A stretch of 64,000 bases of DNA, from contig NZ_JBBAYI010000001.1 of assembly GCF_037153985.1 (NCBI RefSeq), positions 496,001 through 560,000 on the forward strand. Direction: 5' to 3'. Shown here one piece after another: positions 46,447-56,203 of the stretch (the first letter of the stretch is position 1; every line of letters starts with the position of its first letter). The notes under the pieces are model-generated. The model made no database searches, was not told where the DNA came from, and worked only from the letters and a program-made list of their open reading frames with translations. Origin of the DNA: Emticicia sp037153985. Lineage in GTDB: Bacteria; Bacteroidota; Bacteroidia; Cytophagales; Spirosomataceae. Made by a program: the position numbers and the translations under genes.

Positions 46447-48408
46447 CTAATCGTTCTTGCAGCCACCTATCTGAGCTGAAAAGTAACTTCCATGCACTGC
46501 ATCGAAGCCGGGAGTCAGGTCGATAAATTTATTAGCCTCCAAAGTTAGTTGTTTTGCGCTATTTAAAGCAACCATTGCTGTAATTGAAGTATTAGCTCCT
46601 ATATAATTTAGGGCTGTCAAGGTTTTTACCATAACGCTATCCAGACATTTCAGCCAAACATCTTTAATTGTTGATTGTTCTGCTTGTGGGGTATCTGCTA
46701 TAACCTTATAAAAATAATGTGCATTTTGCTCAACCTGAGTATCGTAGTAATTATCTCCATAGATGGTTCCTACTTCAAACATACTGGCTGATGTTCCGGT
46801 CCCTTTCTGAATACGGTACTTGGTTTGAGGGTTTCCATTCCAAGTAAGTTTAACCATCATTTCATCGGTTACGGTTATTGTTAAATCGATATTGGCTGAA
46901 ACAACGGGGTTATCTGGTTTAGGCTCAGGATTATTTATAACAGGGGTTGTGGGTATTTGTGGAGCTTGCCCGCCAATTTCTACATTGTCGAAACTGAAAG
47001 CCCTCATACCATAGCTGTTTTTCAGATGAACGCCATTATAAAACGGGCTACTGTTATCGGCAAACCACGATGGCAGGTAAGAAACAAATTTTGGGTTGCT
47101 GATATTAGCCAGTGTTAAATATATTTTGTTGCCTACTCCTTCCCCTGATTGTACTACGTCGTTACGGCCATCAATATAAATATAATCTTTCATACTCCTG
47201 ACTACGCCATTAACCGTTAAGTCCTGAGGATATGTCATTTGCATTCCCTGTTCAAACTCCAATACAAGGCGATTACCCTCCCAGAATATTTTCTGAATGT
47301 CGGGCGAATAAACTTCTGGAGATTCATAATTTCCGTAAACCTCTCTGCCTATGATTCTCGACAACTCAAGAGAGGTTTGCTGATATCCGCCAAAGTTGTA
47401 GTGCAAACCATCATAACCACTTGTACCTACGGTACTAAGGGTACTTATTTTAGGATACAGGTATTTTGACCGCCGTTGAAAATCTCTTAAAAAACCAGCT
47501 TTCTGATTGGCTTCTGTAAGTATATTTGCTTGTGTGTTGTAGAAACGCCGTAAATTGGGTAAATCTGCAATAAGATAATTATATAGTTTGGTAAATTGTT
47601 CAGGGTAGGCTTCTGAATCACCAAAATAAAACCCGTCACTTTCACCATGCCTGAAAATCAGGTACTTGATTTGTTCTCTCAAGCCTGTGGCATTAGTTTG
47701 TGTAATTAGCTTGCCGTAATTAGTACCCGGGTTTGCAGGATTCTGTGCGTCTCTGTCATTAAGACCTCTAATAGCTGCCCCTCCTACTGCTCCTACTATT
47801 ACACCTATCGGATAATTGTATTTTTCGCTTAGCATCCGTTGCAATTCTAACGCTATTAAACCTGTACCGGGCCATTGTGAGGTTTCAAAAGGCACTAGCC
47901 ATTCGCCATTACCATTATTAAAATCGTACATTACATAATACCTCAGGAAAGGGTCACGCGCGGGACGATATTCGTTTATACCGCCATAACCAAGTGCATT
48001 CGACTGCCCGTAAATCAGGAAAACATCACCAACAGCCACTTTTGAAGCTGACTTTACCTCATTTCCGTCGAGGTATAGTTTAACTGCATAATTGTATTTA
48101 CCGGCCCTAATAGTGGGCGAAAATTCAAACGGCATCGTTCCTGCTACTGAAAGCGTATTTTCGTAAACGAGGTTGTCGTCCTGAAATATTTTTAAAGTGA
48201 TAGAAGAATGACCATTTTCGTTCAGGAATCCTTTTACTGAAACTTCGGCTTCATTCTGGTCGTTCCGCTGAAAAATCTGGTTATTCTGCGGAAATTTCTG
48301 ATAAGCTATTTGTGCCGAAGCAGCATACCAAACAAAAAATATTGGTAGAAATGCAGTTAAAAAGCGAGGGATTGTATTAAAAACTGTAATCTTACGCACT
48401 AGCAACAT
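46447..48408 (-). CDS. Secreted SGNH (sialate O-acetylesterase-like) protein with 3-coathanger C-terminal domain
   Basis: A 653-residue protein. Signal peptide ends ASAQ (33). A beta-sandwich spans about 35-120. The SGNH domain has YGQSNALG with nucleophile S136, RHGESDGF (253-260), and YDGLHYN with D333/H336. A proline-rich linker (about 475-500) and an Fn3-like module follow. The last 70 residues form a repeat-like segment, LTALNYIGANTSITAM then KFIDLTPGFDAVHGSYFSAQIGGC. This matches the '3-coathanger stack' domain used by Cytophagales secreted proteins in place of the PNP-type sorting domain. It is a tandem paralogue of 48521-50743 with a different tail. Likely substrate: acetylated polysaccharide. 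Confidence 0.85.
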   Translation of the reverse strand: MLLVRKITVFNTIPRFLTAFLPIFFVWYAASAQIAYQKFPQNNQIFQRNDQNEAEVSVKGFLNENGHSSITLKIFQDDNLVYENTLSVAGTMPFEFSPTIRAGKYNYAVKLYLDGNEVKSASKVAVGDVFLIYGQSNALGYGGINEYRPARDPFLRYYVMYDFNNGNGEWLVPFETSQWPGTGLIALELQRMLSEKYNYPIGVIVGAVGGAAIRGLNDRDAQNPANPGTNYGKLITQTNATGLREQIKYLIFRHGESDGFYFGDSEAYPEQFTKLYNYLIADLPNLRRFYNTQANILTEANQKAGFLRDFQRRSKYLYPKISTLSTVGTSGYDGLHYNFGGYQQTSLELSRIIGREVYGNYESPEVYSPDIQKIFWEGNRLVLEFEQGMQMTYPQDLTVNGVVRSMKDYIYIDGRNDVVQSGEGVGNKIYLTLANISNPKFVSYLPSWFADNSSPFYNGVHLKNSYGMRAFSFDNVEIGGQAPQIPTTPVINNPEPKPDNPVVSANIDLTITVTDEMMVKLTWNGNPQTKYRIQKGTGTSASMFEVGTIYGDNYYDTQVEQNAHYFYKVIADTPQAEQSTIKDVWLKCLDSVMVKTLTALNYIGANTSITAMVALNSAKQLTLEANKFIDLTPGFDAVHGSYFSAQIGGCKND

Positions 48409-48422
48409 TAGTTTAATAAAAG

Positions 48423-48458
48423 CCTTATTTAGAAATAATAAACCTTATTTAGAAATAA
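48423..48458. repeat. Two 16-bp direct copies of a near-palindrome upstream of the esterase
   Basis: CCTTATTTAGAAATAA occurs at 48423-48438 and 48443-48458 (period 20). Each copy contains TTATTT-AG-AAATAA, a perfect palindrome with a 2-nt centre. It lies 15 bp upstream of the ATG at 48408 and could be an operator for a dimeric regulator or the remnant of a short duplication. Confidence 0.75.
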
Positions 48459-48520
48459 GAAAAAAACGTGCCAAACTTTGTATATGGCTGTTAACTTAAC
48501 GTTTCATACTACTATTAAAG

Positions 48521-50743
48521 CTATTGTATTAATATTTTTCCTGATTTGGTTAGTTTACCACTTTTAATACGGTAGAAATATATTCCTTTGCTTAAATGAT
48601 GTGTAGAGAAATTTCCAGACTCCTGAAAATATTTTTGTTCAACTAACTTTCCTTTGGTATCAAAAAGTTTTATTTCAAAAGGTAATTTTGTTGCATTCCT
48701 GATATATACATATTCAGTTGCTGGATTGGGGTATACTAATATGGCAGTGTCGACCTCGGGCTCATGGGCAAGCAAACCTTTCAATACTTCAATGTTGGCA
48801 GTTCCATCGGTTTTCCCTATGCCACAGGCATTTTTTACTTCTAGTACCGTATAAGCAAACGAATCTTCTGGTTTTACTAGTAAATCAATTTTATTTCCTG
48901 AAGCCCGATGTTTGGATGAATCCGAAAGAATAAAATCGATTGGAGGTAAGCCTTCAAATTCAAGGTGGATAGCTGCATCCTCTTCAACGCTAATTCGGGG
49001 TGTGGTTGTTGATATAACAGCAGTGGGTCTTATTTGTATCTCAAACGCATTGGTTGTAAGAGCATTTGTTTTGTTTTCCTGAATAAGCCTTATTTTATAA
49101 CCTGCCCCTGCTGGTATGTCATCGGGTAGCCTGATATTAATGGGCGAAGCGTCTCCCTCTCCAATAATAGGCCCAGAAGCAAAATTACCTTTGGCGTCAG
49201 ATAACTGCACTTGGAAATCGTTACTAGTTGCCGTTTGAGTATTGGTAAAAAATACAGAAACCTCAGCCCCTACACATATTTTGTTTGTATCAATACGCAA
49301 TGCCACAGGGCCAATTTTAGAATCAACTTCGATGGTGTTATTTTTAGTAGTTACGTTATCAAAGCTAAAGGCCCTCATACCCAGACTATTGGTAATATGG
49401 GTACCATTATAAAAAGCAAAATGAGAAAATGAATTATAAAAAGGAGGTAGATACGAAACTTTTGTACCTCTGGTATTGGTAATTAAATATATTTTGTTTC
49501 CGACTGCATAGCCTGAGTCAACACTTCCGGCTTTGCCGTTGATGTAGATATAATCTTTCATTCGCCACAGATAATCGTGTACAACTGTATCTTTAGGATA
49601 CACCATCTTCATATTATCATCGAAGGCTAGTACAAGTTTGTTCTGCTCCCAGTAGGCTTCTTTTAAATTAGGCGAATAAATTTCAGGCGATGTACCTACC
49701 CCATAAATTTCTTTACTGATTACTCTGGCTAATTCGGTGGCAGTTTGCCGATACCCCGCTGTATTATAATGCAAACCATCATAGCCTTGTGTTCCAACAG
49801 TACTGAGATTGGTAATTAAAGGCGAATTATTTCTGACATTTCGCTGAAACTCTCTTAAAAAACCCGCCTTCGGATTATAGTCCGTCAGTAAATTTGCCTG
49901 AAAATTATAGACCTTTTTTAAAGCAGGAAAATCGGTTTTAATATAGTTGAATAGTTTTGTAAACTGTTGCGGGTATGCCTCAGAAAAGCCCTGAAAGGTA
50001 GCGTCGCTTTCTCCATGCCTGAAAACAAGGTATTTTATTTGGTCTCTCAAACCACTAGTGCTGGTCATGGTTAGCAGTTTGCCATATTCGGTATGTATAT
50101 CAGTAGGATTGGCCGGATTTCGGTTACTGAGGGTAGCTATGTCGGCTCCGCCAACTGCACCCACTACAACTCCTATTGGGTAGCGATGTTCCTGATATAG
50201 CATTCGTTCCAACTCAAGTGGAAAAAGGCCAGTTCCAGGCCACTGAATTGATTCAGAAGGCACCAGCCATTCACCGTCTTTGTTTTCATAATGGTACATG
50301 ACGTAATACCTCAAAAATACATTTCTGAGCGGAACATATTCATTGATACCACTGTACCCTAAAGCATTGGACTGCCCGTAGAACAAATAAACGTCACCCG
50401 CAACTACTCTATCAGCTTTTTTGATTTCGTTATCATTCAAATATGCCTTTACATAGTAATTATGTTCGCCAGCTTTAATTTTTGGAGAAAAACTCACATG
50501 TGTTTGTCCTTCCAATATTACATCCTGAGACCAGAACAGGCTTTGCTCCTGCCATATTCTGAGCGTAATTTTACCTCTTACAAATGTCTCAACATTAGCC
50601 TGTACGGTAATGGTGGCTTCATCTCTTTCATCTCGTTGCAAAATCTGGTTATTAAGTGGGAATTTTGTAAAGTTCACCTGCGCCCAGCTAATTTGAAATG
50701 AAAAACACAAACAGATTAATAGTATTGTTCGTAAGAAAAGCAC
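48521..50743 (-). CDS. Secreted SGNH (sialate O-acetylesterase-like) protein with T9SS type A sorting domain
   Basis: A 740-residue protein starting at GTG (no ATG upstream or near). Signal peptide ends SWAQ (22). A beta-sandwich domain precedes the SGNH domain: FYGQSNALGY with S125, RHGESDATF, YDGLHYN giving Asp/His. Two Ig/Fn3-like modules follow, then the C-terminal T9SS type A sorting domain from ILVYPNPATEYVYI. It is closely related to its neighbour 46447-48408 across the first 450 residues or so, a tandem duplication. Type IX export to the surface is expected. It presumably deacetylates glycans, although the substrate is unknown. Confidence 0.87.
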   Translation of the reverse strand: MLFLRTILLICLCFSFQISWAQVNFTKFPLNNQILQRDERDEATITVQANVETFVRGKITLRIWQEQSLFWSQDVILEGQTHVSFSPKIKAGEHNYYVKAYLNDNEIKKADRVVAGDVYLFYGQSNALGYSGINEYVPLRNVFLRYYVMYHYENKDGEWLVPSESIQWPGTGLFPLELERMLYQEHRYPIGVVVGAVGGADIATLSNRNPANPTDIHTEYGKLLTMTSTSGLRDQIKYLVFRHGESDATFQGFSEAYPQQFTKLFNYIKTDFPALKKVYNFQANLLTDYNPKAGFLREFQRNVRNNSPLITNLSTVGTQGYDGLHYNTAGYRQTATELARVISKEIYGVGTSPEIYSPNLKEAYWEQNKLVLAFDDNMKMVYPKDTVVHDYLWRMKDYIYINGKAGSVDSGYAVGNKIYLITNTRGTKVSYLPPFYNSFSHFAFYNGTHITNSLGMRAFSFDNVTTKNNTIEVDSKIGPVALRIDTNKICVGAEVSVFFTNTQTATSNDFQVQLSDAKGNFASGPIIGEGDASPINIRLPDDIPAGAGYKIRLIQENKTNALTTNAFEIQIRPTAVISTTTPRISVEEDAAIHLEFEGLPPIDFILSDSSKHRASGNKIDLLVKPEDSFAYTVLEVKNACGIGKTDGTANIEVLKGLLAHEPEVDTAILVYPNPATEYVYIRNATKLPFEIKLFDTKGKLVEQKYFQESGNFSTHHLSKGIYFYRIKSGKLTKSGKILIQ

Positions 50744-50795
50744 TACTTTAATATGTATTTAGTGAATTTATATAGATTTTGAAAGCCTTATTGGC

Positions 50796-51533
50796 TTATT
50801 TGACTGTATAAAACCCTTTGCTATCTACTCCTATTTCAGGTAAAGTCTTCTTATTTTCGAAATAGTTATAAACGGGCTTGAGGTTTGCCCAGAATTTTAA
50901 AAGGTCTGGTTCGTTCTTAAAGGATTCTTTTAAATTCTGATATGATTTTTCTTCTAAAGAAGCCGGAAAAATATGCACATTTATTGAACCTCCTGTATTA
51001 TGAGCCCTGATAGCAAGCAAATACAATTCTTCAATATTTGGATTGCCCAGCGGAATACAGCCAATAGTAACACATTCGCCATGAATATAAATATCATTGC
51101 CCGGGTTTTTCTTATCGGCAAAATGTAAATCGGACTTATTAGGATAGTTTATCTTGAACGATAAATGATAGGTACTTAGCGGATTAAAGGTTGTTACCTT
51201 GTAAAAACCTTCAGGAATTTGCAAGTCACCGGAGCGACGTTTAGGCCCTAATTTCCCTGATGATGTACAAAAATCATAGGTTTTAATTAAGGTATAATTT
51301 GACGCATCCAGATTTTTCGCCCACACTTCAAGTTTTTCCTCTTTTTTGAACGCTCTCAGAAAAAGGTTAAAATGGGTTTTGTCAATTTTTTTCGAGGTCA
51401 GCAGTTTATCTACTTTTTTTCCTTTTTCTTGATTTGCTTTCGCTACTCTTGGCGATTGTAGTTGTTTTGAAAGAAAATCAGGAGGACTTATAAATGACAT
51501 CAAGCACAGAAAAGTTAAAATCAGAAATTTCAT
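50796..51533 (-). CDS. L,D-transpeptidase family protein (YafK/ErfK-like)
   Basis: A 245-residue exported protein starting at the ATG 51533 (MKFLILTFLC signal). An earlier in-frame start at 51599 would overlap the next gene by 53 bp and is rejected. The catalytic motif is YIHGECVTIGCIPLG, with the nucleophilic cysteine in the HGxxxxxGC pattern of YkuD-fold L,D-transpeptidases. It should crosslink or modify peptidoglycan, or attach proteins to it. YafK/DpaA relatives can instead hydrolyse. The stop of the upstream DUF5686 gene is 13 bp away. Confidence 0.9.
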   Translation of the reverse strand: MKFLILTFLCLMSFISPPDFLSKQLQSPRVAKANQEKGKKVDKLLTSKKIDKTHFNLFLRAFKKEEKLEVWAKNLDASNYTLIKTYDFCTSSGKLGPKRRSGDLQIPEGFYKVTTFNPLSTYHLSFKINYPNKSDLHFADKKNPGNDIYIHGECVTIGCIPLGNPNIEELYLLAIRAHNTGGSINVHIFPASLEEKSYQNLKESFKNEPDLLKFWANLKPVYNYFENKKTLPEIGVDSKGFYTVK

Positions 51534-51546
51534 TATATAATTTATT

Positions 51547-54165
51547 TTACATGGTAACACCCAATTTAAGTCCCCAACGTTGGTATTTACCCTGCTCAAA
51601 ACTACTCACTACCTCAATACGGGCTGCTTTTAAAATACCATCAATACCATACCCTATTTCAACATAATTTTTTAGTACCGGCGAATTCAGGTAATTAACA
51701 AAAATATCCTCTTTTAAGCCATACATTCTTACCAGAGTTAGTTGTGAAAATAACAACTTTTTAAACTCATTAATTACGTGTGCTTGTAAATATAACCCTT
51801 TTGTACTGAATTTGTATAGGTTCGTGTAAGAAACATTTTCTTCTCCTGCAATGGGCGTACGGGTATCTAATAAACGATAACGAGCAAAAAGACCTGTTTG
51901 TAATGCATTCAGGTAGTTATTGTTAATGTGCTTCATATCCATCAGATATATGCGTTTATCGTTCAGGAAATCGCCTACTTCAAACATATAGTCGAGTTTT
52001 CCTAAATAACTCATCCTGATATTTTGTTTCACACTCAGGCTAAGGTAATCAAAATCTACATCCATCATACCTTTCTTGTAGCTGAGCATAATTGCGGGTG
52101 AGTTTCCGGTTAAATATCTTTTTTTACCGTTACGTATCATTACTTTTGTTGACGGGCTCCACCTTATCTGGCTTTGCCATATAAGGGCTTTATGTTGCGT
52201 AAAACTGGTATTGCCCAGCTCAATTACCGGAGGGTTGTTCGGAGAAAAAGCATTTCTTGGAAAATCTTTAATTACATATATTTTATTGAGGTTTTCGAGT
52301 GGCGAACGTTCAGCCAATTCAATATTTGTAGTTAACAAAAAACGGGCATCCTTCTCAAAAGTATAGCCAATATTGAAATATTTTTTGTCGTATATTTTCA
52401 GAAAATTCTGTTCATTAAACAATGTAGTGGCAGTATTCATCCACTCAAATATAAAGCTATTGGGGTCGAACTGGGCAATATATTTTCCTACACCCATAGT
52501 TAGTTTTGAAGTACCTCTCTCTAACTCTATACCAATACGCCCCCGTAAAGCCTTTTCCTGAAAAGCGTATCGAATGTTTCCGAAAAAATTGTACCTAAAC
52601 CTCTGGTTAGCGTTGAAAAGCGTATAGTTTTTATAACCTAATCCTAAATCAGAAACAATCCCTTCGACAGAGTTATAATTTAAACCTACAAAAGGCATAT
52701 AGGGTGGTTCGAAATGCAGGTAATTATTATTCTTTAATTTGAAATCATAGTTGAGCAGAAAATACCGCCATGCTTTTTTTAGTGAGTCTTTCACCAAGCT
52801 ATCGCGTTTTACAACCAAAGCAACTTTAATGCTATCACCAAAGTCATAACTCTTTTTTTCTTCTGTGGTTAGCGGAATATTCCGAACATTGTTCCAATAA
52901 GTTGAATCACGTTTTTTGGCTTCGGGGTCAATCATTACTACATCGTTACTGATAACTGCAATGTCTTCTCCTTTGGCTTTGCGTCTTTCTTTTTCTTCTC
53001 GCTCATACTCTTTCATTATTTTCTGCATATTTTTTACAGAAAACTCCTTTTGGTCTTTCAGTAATTGCTCGGTTTTCGAGTTTTTTAATGCTTTTTTTGA
53101 AAGTTCATCCTGAAACTTCCCTTCTTTGGTTTCATCCACGAGTTTTATTTCTTCTACAAATGCCGGATTTGTTGTTATTGTATGATAGTCGGCATTGACA
53201 AGGGCTTTTATCTCAAAGTCGAAACCAAAAAGTTTTCCAGAAAAATCAAGATTCTGATTAATAGGTACCCAAACCTTTTCGATTGGGCCGTAGTATTGGC
53301 TTAATTTAAGGCTCAAGCCATTATCAAGTGTTTCAACGTTTATGCTATGAATATTCCAGTAGTCGTCTATAATATAAATGCTGCCCTGCCAAACCCCGTC
53401 GCCATACGATTTAGGTATAATCCTGATTTTGTTAACAATAAGCCCCCTGTCTTCAAAAAAACCTTCATATTCAAATTTATAATATTTAAAGGCGATAGGC
53501 GATAATGGTGAAATCTGGTTAGTACCCGGAGCGTAAAAATCGAACAGGTAGAAGCCATCTGCGATGGAAATCTGGTCAAATGTACTTTTCTGCCCCAGAA
53601 TCTTGATAAGTTTATTATTAGGCTGCTGGTAGTTAATTTCCATTACAGACTCCGACAGAAAAGGGATATTTTCCTTAATATTCTGTTTCAGCAAGTCTTT
53701 TCTAAGCACCAACGGTATTTTATTCAACACAATTGAATTTTTCACATAGGCTTTTGCATCAAAACTTACCACCTGTTTTTGGTGGATTTTGCTTTTAGCA
53801 ATGGCCTTTCGCATAATTGTATAAGCAGGGTCTTCTTCTTTTGAACTGATACTCACTTCTTTTAAGGCAACTGTCTGCTCTTCTAGTTTGATGTTCAGTT
53901 CAATAAAATCCTTGTCAACAATAACTCGTTTTGTAGTTGGTTTATAACCCAAAAAATGAAAACTCACTTCATAAGTTCCTGCTTTTAGGTTCATGAGATA
54001 CTCGCCTTCTGCATTGGCCATTGTGCCAGTATGCTGCCCCTTAATAATTACCGAAGTAAAAGGCAGTTTCTCCCCTTTTATATCAGTAATTTTTCCCTTT
54101 ATGCCGCCTGCATATAGTTGTATATATAAAAACAATAAAAAACAGGTACTTAGTAGTTTTTGCAT
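51547..54165 (-). CDS. DUF5686 outer-membrane protein with carboxypeptidase-regulatory-like N-domain (second paralogue)
   Basis: An 872-residue protein, paralogous to 6351-8843. A signal peptide (LFLYIQLYAGG) is followed by a CarboxypepD_reg-like domain at about 22-95 (IKGKITDIKGEKLPFTSVIIKG, then LKAGTYEVSFHFLGYK). The DUF5686 region begins at YTIMRKAIAKSKIHQK. A lysine- and glutamate-rich segment (about 370-420) is absent from the first paralogue. Transmembrane beta-strands follow up to the C-terminus. Function unknown; probably an envelope component. It lies in a minus-strand run between a secreted esterase and an L,D-transpeptidase, which hints at cell-surface work. Confidence 0.85.
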   Translation of the reverse strand: MQKLLSTCFLLFLYIQLYAGGIKGKITDIKGEKLPFTSVIIKGQHTGTMANAEGEYLMNLKAGTYEVSFHFLGYKPTTKRVIVDKDFIELNIKLEEQTVALKEVSISSKEEDPAYTIMRKAIAKSKIHQKQVVSFDAKAYVKNSIVLNKIPLVLRKDLLKQNIKENIPFLSESVMEINYQQPNNKLIKILGQKSTFDQISIADGFYLFDFYAPGTNQISPLSPIAFKYYKFEYEGFFEDRGLIVNKIRIIPKSYGDGVWQGSIYIIDDYWNIHSINVETLDNGLSLKLSQYYGPIEKVWVPINQNLDFSGKLFGFDFEIKALVNADYHTITTNPAFVEEIKLVDETKEGKFQDELSKKALKNSKTEQLLKDQKEFSVKNMQKIMKEYEREEKERRKAKGEDIAVISNDVVMIDPEAKKRDSTYWNNVRNIPLTTEEKKSYDFGDSIKVALVVKRDSLVKDSLKKAWRYFLLNYDFKLKNNNYLHFEPPYMPFVGLNYNSVEGIVSDLGLGYKNYTLFNANQRFRYNFFGNIRYAFQEKALRGRIGIELERGTSKLTMGVGKYIAQFDPNSFIFEWMNTATTLFNEQNFLKIYDKKYFNIGYTFEKDARFLLTTNIELAERSPLENLNKIYVIKDFPRNAFSPNNPPVIELGNTSFTQHKALIWQSQIRWSPSTKVMIRNGKKRYLTGNSPAIMLSYKKGMMDVDFDYLSLSVKQNIRMSYLGKLDYMFEVGDFLNDKRIYLMDMKHINNNYLNALQTGLFARYRLLDTRTPIAGEENVSYTNLYKFSTKGLYLQAHVINEFKKLLFSQLTLVRMYGLKEDIFVNYLNSPVLKNYVEIGYGIDGILKAARIEVVSSFEQGKYQRWGLKLGVTM

Positions 54166-54205
54166 AAAAGTCTCGAATGTGGGTTTATATAATACCAGCG
54201 GCTTG

Positions 54206-55090
54206 CTAGTTACCTACAAGCCATTTTAAAAATACAGGCATGGCTTCGCTCCATGTTTTTGGGTTATGCTCGCCTCCAAGTACTTCGTAATAAATTATAT
54301 CAACTTCTTTCTGGTAGCCATGGTTTTCGAGTTCAGTAATTAAATCGAGTGTATCTTCAATAGAATCTATAATTCCGTTATTGTTACGGTCGTCCTTTTC
54401 GTCGTTAGTACCACATTCAAACCAGAACTTCTGCCCCTCATGGTATTTGCCTTCTTTCACAATAGTGTGCATAATGCGGTCTTTTTCATCGTCATAACCT
54501 TCTTCATAAGCTTTTTTTCGCCACCAGAAAGACCCACTGAATACACCTACTTTTGAAAATATGTCAGGATTTGCCCATACTATATCAATGGCTGATAAGC
54601 CGCCTAGCGAAAACCCGCAAAAGAAATTATCCTCTTTTGCCAGAGAGGTTCCGTAATTACTCTGAATACAAGGCAATAATTCTTTCAGTACAAAACCTGT
54701 GTATTTATCTGCCAGACTACCACGATTTTTATAGTCGGGTGTTGAAGCTGTTCCATACTCCTGAATACGCCTTTCATTGGTATGAACTGCTACAAGCACA
54801 AAAGGTTTTATTGCATGGGTATCGTATAGTTTTTGAAGTATAACCGGCATTGATAATGCTTCGAGGTCCTGGCCGTCGTTCATGAACAGGACTTTATTGT
54901 TTTTTGCATGAATACTAAAATCAGGGGGAAGAATGATGTCATAAGCGACGTCCCGATTCAGGTATGTTGAATGAATGATGAAGTTTTTCTGAACGTTAAC
55001 TGAATGCACTTGCGAATAAATTTTGGTTGGTAAAAACAACAATAAAAAGAGCATTAGCCGTATCAGTACAATAAAATTTTTAAAAATCAT
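54206..55090 (-). CDS. Secreted esterase (alpha/beta hydrolase, esterase D-like)
   Basis: A 294-residue protein with a signal peptide (ending KIYSQ). The nucleophile elbow is CGFSLGGLSA (Ser in GFSLG). Other landmarks are DIILPPDF, LFMNDGQDLEA, an acidic segment with DERNNNG-like character, and a late GGEHNPKTWSEAM supplying the histidine. It resembles the IroE/ferri-enterochelin esterase and S-formylglutathione hydrolase-type fold. Substrate unknown. It is divergent from another alpha/beta hydrolase at 55380. Confidence 0.87.
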   Translation of the reverse strand: MIFKNFIVLIRLMLFLLLFLPTKIYSQVHSVNVQKNFIIHSTYLNRDVAYDIILPPDFSIHAKNNKVLFMNDGQDLEALSMPVILQKLYDTHAIKPFVLVAVHTNERRIQEYGTASTPDYKNRGSLADKYTGFVLKELLPCIQSNYGTSLAKEDNFFCGFSLGGLSAIDIVWANPDIFSKVGVFSGSFWWRKKAYEEGYDDEKDRIMHTIVKEGKYHEGQKFWFECGTNDEKDDRNNNGIIDSIEDTLDLITELENHGYQKEVDIIYYEVLGGEHNPKTWSEAMPVFLKWLVGN

Positions 55091-55142
55091 TTGTTTGATT
55101 GATTAAAATCGACTAATATTTCAATTAATTGTTTTATTTCGA

Positions 55143-55176
55143 CAAAAATACAAATTCATTACACCAAAACACCAAA
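55143..55176 (-). promoter_or_regulatory. Candidate promoter for the secreted esterase (TTTG-N22-TATTTTTG)
   Basis: The minus strand reads TTTG (complement of 55173-55176) then 22 nt then TATTTTTG (complement of 55143-55150). The same stretch holds short ACCAAAAC repeats. Confidence 0.4.
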
Positions 55177-55379
55177 ACACAACAAAACAATATTTTATTT
55201 TACAAGTAAGTTATTTTACAAAATTTAACCAAAGAACATTTTTTCAAAAAGATTTATTTGCAAAACTTTATTTGGTAAAAAATTTCCACACCAAGAAATA
55301 TTCCGCGATTTTTGCAGAAAAATCTTTTACAAATTCAATAAACTGCTATCAAAAAATACCTTAAAGTACTATAAGCTGT

Positions 55380-56099
55380 ATGAATGAAAAACACATCAAG
55401 TTCTTTTCTCATTTTCTGGGCAGAGACATAGATTTACTAATTAGTGGCCATTGGGGGTACCCAATTCTGATGTTTCCGACCTCTATGGGTAATTACCTGC
55501 AAAACAGAGACTTCGGGCTGAACAACTCTGTTGCGAATCTGGTTAATGATGGCAAAATAAAACTCTATAATGTCGACAGCATAGATTTCCAAAGTTTTTA
55601 TGCACAGGGGATGTCTCCGAATGTCAAGATTTTCAATTACAATTTATATACCCGTTTCATCAGAGAAGAATTAGTACCTGCCATACAACGTGAATGCAGC
55701 GTACACAGAATTGGGGTAGCTGGTTGTAGCTTCGGGGGTTACCATTGCACTAACTTTGCTTTTAAATATCCTGATGTAGTTGACTACTGCTTTAGTATGA
55801 GTGGAGCCTTTGATATTAAAAATTTCATGAAAGGCTATTTTGACGATAATGTTTATTTCAATAATCCGGTTGATTATATGAAAAATCAGGACGGATGGAA
55901 ATACAACCACATGAAAATTGTATTGGGTACTTCAGACTGGGATATTTGTAAGGATGACAACGTGAATATGTCGAGGATTCTGGCCGAGAGAGGTATTAAC
56001 CACTGGTACGATGAGAAAAAATGGGCTTCGCACGATTGGCCACTCTGGCGCATGATGTTTCCAGAATATGTAGGAAAAATGCTTGACGGACAATTATAA
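55380..56099 (+). CDS. Cytoplasmic alpha/beta hydrolase (esterase-like), first gene of the amidoligase cluster
   Basis: A 239-residue protein without a signal peptide. The nucleophile is S117 in AGCSFGGYH. The acid is probably D186 or D188 (TSDWD), and the histidine is H218 in WASHDWP. The start of the domain (FSHFLGRDIDLLISGHWGYPILMFPT) is typical of the putative-esterase family. It could hydrolyse an ester, thioester or amide of the product made by the downstream ligases. It lies 104 bp upstream of the ATP-grasp gene, on the same strand. Confidence 0.82.
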   Translation: MNEKHIKFFSHFLGRDIDLLISGHWGYPILMFPTSMGNYLQNRDFGLNNSVANLVNDGKIKLYNVDSIDFQSFYAQGMSPNVKIFNYNLYTRFIREELVPAIQRECSVHRIGVAGCSFGGYHCTNFAFKYPDVVDYCFSMSGAFDIKNFMKGYFDDNVYFNNPVDYMKNQDGWKYNHMKIVLGTSDWDICKDDNVNMSRILAERGINHWYDEKKWASHDWPLWRMMFPEYVGKMLDGQL

Positions 56100-56203
56100 T
56101 ATTAAGAACCAATTTTAATTTTAATAGTTAAGTTGAAGATATTGTATTTTCGACAAACCTCTATCAACAACAATAAAACAAACAATTTAATTTAGACTCA
56201 TTT

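Noticed and set aside
55151..55190. ACCAAAAC-type short repeats as a CRISPR-like or VNTR array
   Set aside because: Only two or three imperfect copies of a low-complexity octamer; no spacers and no cas genes.
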